Numbered from the stretch's first letter, positions 6,820-13,982 are shown. The stretch: 15,347 bases of DNA from CAZQLE01 sp964593905 (GCA_964593905.1 CAZQLE010000082.1:1-15347); one strand, 5' to 3'. Numbers and translations: made by a program. Notes: generated by a model not told the origin, from the sequence alone.

Positions 6820-6924
6820 CCGCCCGAATGAAAAATAAAGACCCAATTTGTGAGAATTGATCCTAATTTGAACAATCGGAGCAGATGCTGTGGTCACCGG
6901 CTCTGTTTTTTCGGGTCCTTAAAC

Positions 6925-6955
6925 AAAAAAGCGGCGGGGGTTCAACCCCCGCCGC
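6925..6955 (-). terminator. Intrinsic terminator of ychF
   Basis: Read on the minus strand, GCGGCGGGGG and CCCCCGCCGC form a perfect 10-bp GC stem (arms 6946-6955 and 6931-6940) with a 5-nt loop, followed by six Ts (6930-6925). It begins about 12 nt after the ychF stop. Confidence 0.92.
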
Positions 6956-6966
6956 GGTGTTGCAGA

Positions 6967-8037
6967 TTATAGATTGAAGCGGATGTTCAGAATATCACCG
7001 TCCTTGACGATGTATTCCTTGCCTTCCAGCCGCAGCTTGCCCTTGGCCTTGCATTCGTTCATACTGCCCAGGCTGATCAAATCATCATAGGCTACAACCT
7101 CGGCGCGAATAAACCCTTTTTGCAAATCGGAATGAATTTCTCCGGCGGCTTCGGGGGCGGTAGCCCCGCGTTTAACGGTCCAACCGCGGCATTCATCAGG
7201 GCCCACCGTGAAGAAGGATTGCAGCCCAAGCAGATCATAAGAAAGACGAATCATGCGATTCAGACTGGGTTCGGTGATGCCATATTCGCTCATAAACATC
7301 GCGGCATCTTCCGGCGGAAGCTGGGCAATATCCATTTCCAGTTTGCCCTGCAGCGCCTCAACTTTGCTGTGCCTGTGTTTATATTCCACACCGGGCGCGG
7401 TTTGACTTTCAGCCAGGTTGAAGATCACCAGCACCGGTTTACGTGAGAGGAAGGCAAAACCCGACAGGTTGCGTTCATCTTCCGGGCTGATTTCACTATC
7501 GCGCAGCGGAATTTCCTGTGAGAGCGTCTCATGGAACTGATTGAACAGGACAATCTCTTTTTCGATCAGCGCCTTATCGCGACCGCCGCCTTTTTTTCGT
7601 TCTTCGGTCAATCGCTCCAGTTTTCGTTCGACGGTGATTAAATCGTTCAGAATGAATTCGCTGTCCATGGTTTCAAGGTCGCGCAATGGGTTAACCGACC
7701 CTGAAGGATGCGGCACAGCTTCATCGTCAAAACAGCGTACCACGTGGATGAAACCATCCATTTGCGAAAGCTGGTTTAATAACGTGCCCGAGATCCCGGT
7801 TTTTCCGGCAGATCCATCCAACCCGGCGATATCTGCGTAGGTCACTTTGGTATAGATCGTTTTCTTGGGGTTGAACATTTTCGAGAGTACATCCACGCGC
7901 TGATCGGGCACATCCACGACCGCGGTATGGACCTCAATTTTACCGGATACACCCCCGGTGGGGGTTGTGCTGCGGGTGAGCGCGTTAAAAAGCGTGGTTT
8001 TTCCCGATTGGGGCAGACCAATGATACCAAGACGCAT
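6967..8037 (-). CDS. ychF: Obg-family ATPase/GTPase YchF
   Basis: A 356-residue protein close to the usual YchF length (about 363). The P-loop is GLPQSGKTT (residues 7-15). Switch II carries DIAGL (69-73) instead of DxxG followed by Gln, consistent with the catalytic-Gln-less HAS-GTPases to which YchF belongs. The NKxD motif is replaced by NLAE (207-210), the YchF hallmark that shifts specificity towards ATP. A helical, charged coiled-coil insertion occupies about 130-175 (RKLERLTEERKKGGGRDK). The C-terminal TGS domain ends KEYIVKDGDILNIRFNL. Members bind ribosomes and take part in stress responses. The ATG at 8037 has AAGGA 7 nt upstream. It is monocistronic: terminator downstream, divergent tRNA upstream. 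Confidence 0.95.
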   Translation of the reverse strand: MRLGIIGLPQSGKTTLFNALTRSTTPTGGVSGKIEVHTAVVDVPDQRVDVLSKMFNPKKTIYTKVTYADIAGLDGSAGKTGISGTLLNQLSQMDGFIHVVRCFDDEAVPHPSGSVNPLRDLETMDSEFILNDLITVERKLERLTEERKKGGGRDKALIEKEIVLFNQFHETLSQEIPLRDSEISPEDERNLSGFAFLSRKPVLVIFNLAESQTAPGVEYKHRHSKVEALQGKLEMDIAQLPPEDAAMFMSEYGITEPSLNRMIRLSYDLLGLQSFFTVGPDECRGWTVKRGATAPEAAGEIHSDLQKGFIRAEVVAYDDLISLGSMNECKAKGKLRLEGKEYIVKDGDILNIRFNL

Positions 8038-8047
8038 AGGAAAATCC

Positions 8048-8076
8048 TTGACCCTTCTTCAATTGTTTAGTAAAAT
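8048..8076 (+). promoter_or_regulatory. Promoter of tRNA-Leu
   Basis: TTGACC (8048-8053) and TAAAAT (8071-8076) are 17 nt apart, ending 12 nt before the tRNA 5' end. The -35 coincides with the ribosome-binding region of divergent ychF. Confidence 0.75.
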
Positions 8077-8088
8077 CAATTCTGCATT

Positions 8089-8173
8089 GCCGAAGTGGCG
8101 GAACTGGCAGACGCGCGCGACTCAAAATCGCGTACCGAAAGGTATGTGGGTTCGATTCCCACCTTCGGCACCA
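8089..8173 (+). tRNA. tRNA-Leu (anticodon CAA), CCA encoded
   Basis: A class II tRNA with acceptor GCCGAAG/CTTCGGC, anticodon arm CGCGA-CTCAAAA-TCGCG (anticodon CAA, reading UUG), long variable arm TACC-GAAA-GGTA, and T-arm GTGGG-TTCGATT-CCCAC. Discriminator A is followed by genomically encoded CCA (8171-8173). The tRNA-Arg in this window lacks encoded CCA, so the genome mixes both types. Confidence 0.95.
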
Positions 8174-8199
8174 AAATTATAACACAGGCTCTTTGACGA

Positions 8200-8225
8200 A
8201 ACCTTTACAGTTGTAGAGGTTTTTT
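8200..8225 (+). terminator. Intrinsic terminator of tRNA-Leu
   Basis: AACCTTTAC (8200-8208) pairs with GTAGAGGTT (8213-8221), 9 bp with one G-U and an AGTT loop, running into a T tract to 8225. Confidence 0.75.
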
Positions 8226-8252
8226 CGTTTATCGGGCTGACGGCTTTTTAAC

Positions 8253-8303
8253 TTGACTTTTCGCCATTCATCCCGTAAGGTATCATTATGGGTCAAAATG
8301 ACC
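8253..8303 (+). promoter_or_regulatory. Promoter and palindromic site upstream of the TauE-like gene
   Basis: TTGACT (8253-8258) and TAAGGT (8276-8281) are 17 nt apart. The expected start of transcription falls beside GGTCA-AAA-TGACC (8291-8303), a perfect 5-bp inverted repeat followed by TTTTT. This could be an operator at the start site. Beyond it, 8304-8418 is a leader of more than 100 nt with a CCGGC/GCCGG hairpin (8342-8357). Confidence 0.4.
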
Positions 8304-8418
8304 TTTTTCGATACGGCCGGGAATTCATAATGGATTCGCACCCGGCGTTTATGCCGGTTGTGTTCCGGGGCGGGGTAGTGGGCTTCGGCTGCCAGCCAAA
8401 TTTATGTCTGGGGGGAAT

Positions 8419-9189
8419 ATGTTGATTCAGTTTCTGGTGGTTTGTTTAACATCCTTTACGGTGTCTGCGCTGACCCTGTTTTCGGGTTTTGGCCTCAGCA
8501 CTCTGTTGCTGCCTGTGTTTTCGGTTTTTTTCCCGACCCCGCTGGCTGTGGCTGCCACGGCGATTGTACATCTGGCCAACAATATTTTTAAAGCTTTTAT
8601 TGTGGGTAATAAGACCCACTGGGGAATTGTGGCGCGGTTTGCATTGCCCGGCGCTGCCGCTGCGCTGCTGGGGGCCGCCCTGTTGACCTATTTTTCAGCC
8701 CTGCCGCCTGCGTTTTCCTACCTGCTTGGCTTGCAGGTGGTCANNNNNNNNNNGTTGATTATTGTGTTTAGCCTGTTTGAACTTCTTCCGGCGCTGCAGC
8801 GCCTGAGCTTCGACCCGCGCTGGCTGCCGCTGGGGGGGCTGTTATCCGGGTTTTTTGGCGGGTTATCTGGCAATCAGGGGGCGCTGCGGGCCGCTTTTTT
8901 GATCAAGACCGGGTTGTCGAAAGAGACATTTATTGCCACCAGTGTCATGTCTGCCCTGGTAGTGGATGTGGCCCGTCTGGCGGTGTATGGGGTTGCATAT
9001 TTTACCACCCGGTTTGCGGCGGTGCCGGCTGAAGGAGCGCCGCTGATAATTTCGGCCATTATTTCCGCTTTTTTGGGTGTCATCCTTGCCGCCCGGCATA
9101 TGCATAAAGTAACCCTCCCAACCATTCGTTATCTGGTGGGAGGGCTGTTGTTGATGGTTGGGCTGGGGCTGATCAGTGGTCTGATCTGA
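8419..9189 (+). CDS. TauE/SafE-type membrane permease (assembly gap inside)
   Basis: An integral membrane protein of about 256 residues with roughly seven to eight hydrophobic segments in two similar halves. The second half starts LGGLLSGFFGGLSGNQGALRAAFLIK, the glycine-rich signature of the TauE/SafE (DUF81) family. Family members export or import small organic or sulfur anions such as sulfite, sulfoacetate or taurine; many are uncharacterised, so the substrate is not assignable. The ATG at 8419 is preceded by GGGGGG (8410-8415), closer than ideal. An in-frame ATG at 8404 is an alternative with no binding site. Ten Ns (8744-8753) interrupt the gene, but both flanks read in the same frame and total length is normal, so little is probably missing. 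A terminator overlaps its stop codon. Confidence 0.8.
   Translation: MLIQFLVVCLTSFTVSALTLFSGFGLSTLLLPVFSVFFPTPLAVAATAIVHLANNIFKAFIVGNKTHWGIVARFALPGAAAALLGAALLTYFSALPPAFSYLLGLQVVXXXXLIIVFSLFELLPALQRLSFDPRWLPLGGLLSGFFGGLSGNQGALRAAFLIKTGLSKETFIATSVMSALVVDVARLAVYGVAYFTTRFAAVPAEGAPLIISAIISAFLGVILAARHMHKVTLPTIRYLVGGLLLMVGLGLISGLI
8744..8753. other. Assembly gap (10 N)
   Basis: Ten undetermined bases within the TauE-like gene. The reading frame is kept if the true length is 10 plus a multiple of three. Scaffolders often use a fixed run of 10, so the real size is unknown. Confidence 0.98.
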
Positions 9190-9202
9190 CCCCCTGTTTT
9201 TT
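9165..9202 (+). terminator. Intrinsic terminator overlapping the TauE-like stop codon
   Basis: The left arm (9165-9176) GGGGCTGATCAG and the right arm (9181-9193) pair around a TGGT loop with one mismatch and one bulge, followed by CTG and six Ts (9197-9202). The gene's last codons and its TGA lie in the stem. It also separates the gene from convergent ptsI, whose stop is at 9207. Confidence 0.75.
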
Positions 9203-9206
9203 GTCT

Positions 9207-10937
9207 TTACGTCAGCGATTGCGATTCACGGCGGACAAATTTCCGCACCTGCTCGCCCGATTCCATGTTTAATGCGGCTGCTGCCAGCTCATGGGCAGCG
9301 GCTGCCGACCAGTTTCGGATCAGCGCCTTGGTGCGCGGGATGGAGCTGGAAGCCATGCTGAACTCATCCAGCCCCAGGCCCAGCAAAATGGGCGCGGCGT
9401 CTGGGTCACCGCCCAGCTCACCGCACAACCCCACCCAGATGCCAGCCTCATGGGCACATTCGATCACCCGGGCAATTTGTCGCAGCACTGCCGGATGACA
9501 GGCATCGGCAAGATGGGTGAGTTTTTGGTTTCCGCGGTCTGCGGCCATGGTGTACTGGGTCAGATCATTGGTGCCAATGCTGAAGAAATCCACCTCGCGG
9601 GCAAACAGATCAGCCAACACAGCCACCGACGGAATTTCCACCATAATGCCGGTTTGCACCTGCCCGGCGCATGGTGTTCCGCTGGCCTCAAGCGCTGCGC
9701 GTGCTTCACACAGCAAAGCTTTTGCGGCGCGGAACTCGTCCAGGGTGGCGATCATGGGGAACATGATGCGAATATCGCGGCCCACCCCTGCACGCAGCAA
9801 GGCGCGCAACTGCACCTTGAAGAAATCCGGGTTATCCAGGCACATCCGCACTGCACGCCAGCCCAGGAAGGGGTTTTCTTCGCGGCCCAGATCGATATAC
9901 GGCAGGGGCTTATCTCCGCCGACATCCAGAGTGCGCACGACGATGGGGCGGTCTTCAAGAATGTTGAAGATGGCCTGGTAAGCGGCAAGCTGTTCTTCTT
10001 CATCCGGGGCGCTGCTGCGATCGAGATACAGAAACTCAGTGCGCAGCAAACCAACGCCTTCTGCGCCGGCCGCAACAGCACGGGCTGCGTCTTCAGCGCT
10101 GCCAATGTTGGCGGCCACCTCCACCCGGCGGCCATCGCGCGTAATGGCAGGCTGGTGGGCATGGCGCTGGTGTTCTTCGGCCAGAGCGGTTTCGCGCGCT
10201 TTTTGTGCTTGCAGGGCGGTTAATTCGGCTGCATCGGGCGCAACAATGATTTTGCCGTTGCCACCATCCATGACCACCTGCGTGCCGTTGGTCAGTGCAA
10301 GCACCGCTGCACCGGCGGCCACAACGGCCGGAATGCCCAGCGCTTTGGCCAGAATGGCGCTGTGAGCGGTGGGGCCGCCCTCGGCGGTGCAAAAACCCAG
10401 CACCAGGCTTTTATCGAGCCGGACCGTATCTGAAGGGGTTAGATCGCGGGCGACGATAATTGAAGGGGTGGCTAATGCCGATAAATCAACTTCGTTATGC
10501 CCCAGCAGCAGGCGGATGACCCGCCGGCCGATATCGCGCACGTCGGTTGCCCGCGCGCGGAAATACTCATCTTGCATGGCATCGAGCAGCCCGGCATTGG
10601 TTTCAATGGCTTCGTTCCAGAGCGTTTCGATATTGCAGCGACGGTCGGTCAGCCCCAGTTGCAAGCCTTCCAGCAGGGTTGGGTCTTGCAAAATGAGCAG
10701 TTGGGCGTCAAAAATGGCGGCTTCTTCTTCGCCCGACTCAACACAGGCCTTATCGCGCAAAAGGGTCAGCTCCTGGCTGGCGGTTTGCAAAGCAGTTTCG
10801 AGCCTTTGCCATTCGGCTGCGGGTTCTGCCTGGTAAAGCTCAATTTCAATGGATGGATCGCAAAGACAAAAAACCGGACCGATTGCAATACCGGGAGAAG
10901 CAGCCGCGCCCTGAATTGTTTGTGTTTCGGTGGTCAT
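9207..10937 (-). CDS. ptsI: PTS Enzyme I (phosphoenolpyruvate-protein phosphotransferase)
   Basis: A 576-residue cytoplasmic Enzyme I, which takes phosphate from PEP and passes it to HPr. The phosphorylatable histidine is H192 in GGPTAHSAILA (His189 in E. coli). The N-terminal HPr-binding helical domain precedes it. The PEP-binding barrel shows GVGLLRTEFLY, TLDVGGDKPLPY, ENPFLGWRAVR, FFSIGTNDLTQYTMAADRGN and the active-site cysteine in GLCGELGGD. Length matches typical EI, with no fused domains. The frame is open to 10988, overlapping ptsH. The ATG at 10937 with AAGG 7-8 nt upstream gives the correct N-terminus (IQGAAASPGIAIGPV) and leaves 22 nt after ptsH. It is the last gene of the PTS operon. 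Confidence 0.96.
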   Translation of the reverse strand: MTTETQTIQGAAASPGIAIGPVFCLCDPSIEIELYQAEPAAEWQRLETALQTASQELTLLRDKACVESGEEEAAIFDAQLLILQDPTLLEGLQLGLTDRRCNIETLWNEAIETNAGLLDAMQDEYFRARATDVRDIGRRVIRLLLGHNEVDLSALATPSIIVARDLTPSDTVRLDKSLVLGFCTAEGGPTAHSAILAKALGIPAVVAAGAAVLALTNGTQVVMDGGNGKIIVAPDAAELTALQAQKARETALAEEHQRHAHQPAITRDGRRVEVAANIGSAEDAARAVAAGAEGVGLLRTEFLYLDRSSAPDEEEQLAAYQAIFNILEDRPIVVRTLDVGGDKPLPYIDLGREENPFLGWRAVRMCLDNPDFFKVQLRALLRAGVGRDIRIMFPMIATLDEFRAAKALLCEARAALEASGTPCAGQVQTGIMVEIPSVAVLADLFAREVDFFSIGTNDLTQYTMAADRGNQKLTHLADACHPAVLRQIARVIECAHEAGIWVGLCGELGGDPDAAPILLGLGLDEFSMASSSIPRTKALIRNWSAAAAHELAAAALNMESGEQVRKFVRRESQSLT

Positions 10938-10959
10938 AATCACCCTTAATGACTTTATT

Positions 10960-11238
10960 CTAGATTTTGCCTTTAAAATCAGTTTCAATCAGCCCGGCCA
11001 ACGCCAGTGCCGCTTCGTCTTCGTCGGGGCCGTCAATTTCCATGCTGACCTGGTGCCCTTTTTCGATCCCCAGGGTTAATACGCCTAAAATGCTCTTGCC
11101 ATCCACCCAGTTGTTATGGGTGGTGGCGTTGTGAACCCGAATTTTGGATTTGAAACGCGCACATTCGCGGACAAAAATGGAAGCAGGCCGGGCGTGCAGC
11201 CCTACTTCGTTAATGACGGTTACCGTTATCTGTTTCAT
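10960..11238 (-). CDS. ptsH: HPr phosphocarrier protein
   Basis: A 92-residue HPr that carries phosphate from Enzyme I to EIIA. The active histidine is H15 in GLHARPAS. The regulatory-serine region is GKSILGVLTLG with S49, three residues later than Ser46 of B. subtilis, because of a slightly longer loop (VHNATTHNNWVDG). Whether this serine is phosphorylated depends on an HPr kinase, not seen here. Its ATG overlaps the stop of the preceding small gene (ATGA), indicating translational coupling within the PTS operon. Confidence 0.95.
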   Translation of the reverse strand: MKQITVTVINEVGLHARPASIFVRECARFKSKIRVHNATTHNNWVDGKSILGVLTLGIEKGHQVSMEIDGPDEDEAALALAGLIETDFKGKI

Positions 11239-11639
11239 GGTTTCTTCTTGACCTCTTTTTGAATGGTATCGAGCAGGGCGTCAGGCGAAAAAAGTTTTTC
11301 CAACCCGGGTTGGTTGCGCAGATACACCCGGATGCTGCCTGGCGGAGAAAGCAAAGGAAAACGGGCCGCCTGAAGGGCTGCCTGCCAGGGAATGTCTTCG
11401 GTTCGCTTGAGAATTCTTTTGAGCTCTGCCCTGTTTTTGCGGGTCAATTTTTCGCCGAGCTGTTGCGTCAGCGCACTGATCAGAGCGGCGCTTGTGCGCA
11501 GGTAGGCCTGCCGTCCGAGAAAAACCAGCAGGGCATAGATCAAAAGGGGAACCTCAAAATAAAACTGGTTGGCAATAATAAAATCCAACACCTGATTGCC
11601 AAAAGTTCCCAGTAACGAGCGAGTAAAAGCATCAATCAT
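11235..11639 (-). CDS. Small predicted membrane protein of unknown function within the PTS operon
   Basis: A 134-residue product that I do not recognise. It has an N-terminal amphipathic stretch, one clear hydrophobic segment at about residues 28-46 (FEVPLLIYALLVFLG), then a basic, helical cytoplasmic-type region (LGEKLTRKNRAELKRILKRTED) and a mixed C-terminus ending EVKKKP. The frame sits between EIIC and HPr, and its TGA overlaps the ptsH ATG by 4 nt, so it is very likely translated. The region upstream of the ATG at 11639 is A-rich without a strong ribosome-binding site. It could tether or modulate the PTS proteins at the membrane, but this is speculation. It resembles neither a PTS domain nor a kinase. 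Confidence 0.75.
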   Translation of the reverse strand: MIDAFTRSLLGTFGNQVLDFIIANQFYFEVPLLIYALLVFLGRQAYLRTSAALISALTQQLGEKLTRKNRAELKRILKRTEDIPWQAALQAARFPLLSPPGSIRVYLRNQPGLEKLFSPDALLDTIQKEVKKKP

Positions 11640-11664
11640 AAAATTGTTTCTTTTTTTGAGGGGA

Positions 11665-11687
11665 GGGGCGGGTCAGAGACCCGCCCC
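11665..11687 (-). other. Strong GC hairpin between EIIC and the small membrane protein gene
   Basis: GGGGCGGGTC (11665-11674) and GACCCGCCCC (11678-11687) form a perfect 10-bp stem with a 3-nt loop, about 35 nt after the EIIC stop. On the minus strand it is followed by TCCCCTC and an A run, not Ts, so it is not an intrinsic terminator. It may be an mRNA processing or stability element that sets different levels of the EII and EI/HPr halves of the operon. Confidence 0.6.
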
Positions 11688-11720
11688 GGTGGATGTGTTG
11701 TCTTGTGTGAACGCAGTCGA

Positions 11721-13109
11721 TTATTCGACCGGTGCGCCCGCAGCGATTTCCCACTTGCGGGTATTTTTGCTGAAGAAGAACATTGCAGCACCCAGCAGCA
11801 CCAGAATCAGCAGCGGACCGCCGATGGAGAGGAACTTCGAGGAGATCCAGAAGGCCCAGGGCAGCCAGATAAAGCCGTCGGCGATCGAGGTGATCATGGC
11901 GGCGTTTTCGGGCATGGCAAAGTTGGCCGTCTGTGCGATGGTGGTGAATTCGGGGGCCATGGCGGTGGCGATGTAGAAGCCGATGCCAAGCGTGATGGCG
12001 CCGGCGATGATCACACGGACCACATTCCCCTTCATCAACGGCGCGCACATGGCAACCACAAAGGGGATCACAGCCAGGTCGGCGAAGAGGATGACCCGGT
12101 TGCCGGGCAGGATGATGGAGAGCAGAATGGCAATGGGCACCAGCACCAGCGCCGAAGAGATGGCAGCCGGGTGGCCGATGAGGATGGCCGAGTCGAGGCC
12201 GATGTTTACTTCGCGGCCGCCGGCGCGGGTGGCCATGAAGTCACGCGCAGCTTCTGAGATGGGGATCAGGCCTTCCATGAGGATGGAAACCATGCGGGGC
12301 AGCAGCAGCATCACCGCGGCCAGGTTCATGCCGGTTTGAAGAACTTTTACCAGCACGGTCTGGAAATCGCCCAGATTGTAGTAGCCCAGCAGACCCAGAA
12401 CGATGCCAATGATCAGGCCCAGAATGACAGGTTCGCCGGCCACGCCAAAGCGTTTCTGGATCGAATCGGGATCGGCATCCAGATCACGCAGGCCGGGGAT
12501 GCGGTCGATTAGCCAGTTGACGGCGATGGCAATGGGAACCACCGGCGCAGAGGTAAGGTGTGGAATGGAGATGCCGGGGATTTTGTAGAAGTTCTGCACA
12601 GCCTTGGCGGTCCAATCGGCCAGGAAGAGCGCAATGGCCGAAGCAATGGCGGCAGCCACAAAGCCGTAAACCAGATTTTGGGTTACAGCAGCGACCATGG
12701 ACCCGATGAATGCGAAGTGCCAGTAGTTCCACACGTCGATATTCAGGGTTTTGGTCAGGCGGGTGGCCAGCAGGACCACATTCACCAGAATGGCGATGGG
12801 AATGACCCACAAACCCACCGGTGAACCAAAGGCAATTGCAGCAGCGGCGGGCCAACCAACATCGACAACGTCGCGCTGGATGTTCCAGTTTTTCACCATT
12901 GCCTGAGCAACATCAGAGAGGTTGCCCCACATGAGGTTGATCACCAGGTTAATGCCGATGAAGGCAATACCAATTGTGATGGCAGCGCGGAAAGCGCGGC
13001 CGGGTTTGGCGCGCAGTACCAGTGCCAAAATGAAAATGATGATTGGCAGAAGTACAGAGGCCCCCAGTGCGTCAATGACGCCCTTGAGTCCGGTTAAAAA
13101 TGCTTCCAT
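11721..13109 (-). CDS. PTS EIIC, galactitol (GAT/SgcC) family
   Basis: A 462-residue polytopic permease with around ten hydrophobic segments. Family-typical pieces are the N-terminal GASVLLPIIIFILALVL, the conserved NVVLLATRLTKTLNIDVWNY followed by WHFAF, the FYKIPGISIPH loop, and MLLLPRMVSILMEGLIPISEAARDFM. It forms the membrane channel that moves the substrate while EIIB phosphorylates it. GatC (galactitol), SgcC and related proteins share this architecture, so the substrate (a polyol or pentose-like sugar) cannot be fixed from sequence. AGGAG lies 8 nt before the ATG. It is third in the operon, 65 nt after EIIB. Confidence 0.92.
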   Translation of the reverse strand: MEAFLTGLKGVIDALGASVLLPIIIFILALVLRAKPGRAFRAAITIGIAFIGINLVINLMWGNLSDVAQAMVKNWNIQRDVVDVGWPAAAAIAFGSPVGLWVIPIAILVNVVLLATRLTKTLNIDVWNYWHFAFIGSMVAAVTQNLVYGFVAAAIASAIALFLADWTAKAVQNFYKIPGISIPHLTSAPVVPIAIAVNWLIDRIPGLRDLDADPDSIQKRFGVAGEPVILGLIIGIVLGLLGYYNLGDFQTVLVKVLQTGMNLAAVMLLLPRMVSILMEGLIPISEAARDFMATRAGGREVNIGLDSAILIGHPAAISSALVLVPIAILLSIILPGNRVILFADLAVIPFVVAMCAPLMKGNVVRVIIAGAITLGIGFYIATAMAPEFTTIAQTANFAMPENAAMITSIADGFIWLPWAFWISSKFLSIGGPLLILVLLGAAMFFFSKNTRKWEIAAGAPVE

Positions 13110-13174
13110 GGTTCTTTTCTCCTAAAAAATAAAATATGGATTGGATAGAAGCCTTACTTTGAGAAAAAACCAGA

Positions 13175-13462
13175 TCAATCTTTAAGTTTTTCAATGATCT
13201 GATTAATCACCTCCTCTTTGCCGATGCCAGTGAGGAAAGCCAGTGTTTGGATCACCGGGACCCCCAGATCCGTGCGGACGGGGGTAGTGGTCACGATCAA
13301 ATCGGCTCCTGCTGCGAGACTGGGTACCTCAGATGCCTTGCACTGGCGGGTGGCAGCCACTACGCCGCGCGATTTTAAAGCTTCTTCGATGGCTCTGGCA
13401 ACTACGGTTGAAGTTGCGATCGCAGTTCCGCATGCAACGAGAATCAATTTTTGCTTGGTCAT
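13175..13462 (-). CDS. PTS EIIB, galactitol/lactose-like family
   Basis: A 95-residue cytoplasmic EIIB. The N-terminal P-loop-like motif LVACGTAIATSTVV contains the phosphorylatable cysteine (C11) and matches GatB-type proteins, followed by a short Rossmann-like fold (ADLIVTTTPVRTDLGVPVI). It accepts phosphate from EIIA and gives it to the substrate bound by EIIC. The frame is open to 13498, but the ATG at 13462 has GAGGAG just upstream and gives the normal N-terminus. It lies 28 nt after the EIIA gene. Confidence 0.93.
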   Translation of the reverse strand: MTKQKLILVACGTAIATSTVVARAIEEALKSRGVVAATRQCKASEVPSLAAGADLIVTTTPVRTDLGVPVIQTLAFLTGIGKEEVINQIIEKLKD

Positions 13463-13490
13463 GTGCCTCTCCTCAAAGGAAATCGTCGAG

Positions 13491-13982
13491 TTAAACAAAA
13501 TACGAAAAATTATTTTTTTCAGAAAGAATTTTTCGTATCTGTTCCAGATTTTTGGCCCCCACTAATTTTTCAACGGTCTGGGGGTCTTGAAGAATGCCCG
13601 CAATTGCTTGCAGCATTTCCACCTGTGCTTTGGGCTGTTCCAGCGCCAGAAGAAAAACCAGCCGGCACGGAACGCCCTCTTCGGGGATAATCATATTTTG
13701 AAAAGTGACATTTTCGGCCAGGGTGGCCAGCGCAACGGCCGGTTTAATCACATGTTCGATGTCACAGTGGGGAATGGCGGCGTTAATTTCACCTGCCAGC
13801 GGCAGGCCGGTGGGCATGACCTGTTCGCGGCTCCAGGCGGCTTCGACAAAAGTATCGCGGGCATAACCGCTCATTTGCAGTTTTCCGCCCAGGGTTTCGA
13901 TAACTTCTTTCGCGCTTTTGGCTTGCAGGTTCAAACACACAGCTTCGGGGGCTAAAAGATCCATCAGTGCAGCAGACGACAT
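13491..13982 (-). CDS. PTS EIIA, fructose/mannitol/GAT-type domain
   Basis: A 163-residue single-domain EIIA. The active histidine is H72 in EINAAIPHCDIEHV, equivalent to the (A/G)xxPH motif of GatA, SgcA and fructose/mannitol EIIA domains. Upstream motifs (LLAPEAVCLNLQAKSAKEVIETLGGKL) and the downstream FLLALEQPKAQVEMLQAIAGIL helix fit. GGAGG 7 nt upstream fixes the ATG at 13982; an in-frame TTG at 14000 lies before the ribosome-binding site. It is the first gene of the operon EIIA-EIIB-EIIC-unknown-HPr-EI. Confidence 0.92.
   Translation of the reverse strand: MSSAALMDLLAPEAVCLNLQAKSAKEVIETLGGKLQMSGYARDTFVEAAWSREQVMPTGLPLAGEINAAIPHCDIEHVIKPAVALATLAENVTFQNMIIPEEGVPCRLVFLLALEQPKAQVEMLQAIAGILQDPQTVEKLVGAKNLEQIRKILSEKNNFSYFV

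Noticed and set aside
6769..6897. N-terminal extension of the DeoR regulator
   Set aside because: The 43 extra residues do not resemble the family, and the promoter/operator-like repeat lies within them; the ATG at 6768 gives normal length.
10938..10988. N-terminal extension of Enzyme I into ptsH
   Set aside because: It would overlap ptsH by 29 nt, and the ATG at 10937 has a good ribosome-binding site and the canonical EI N-terminus.
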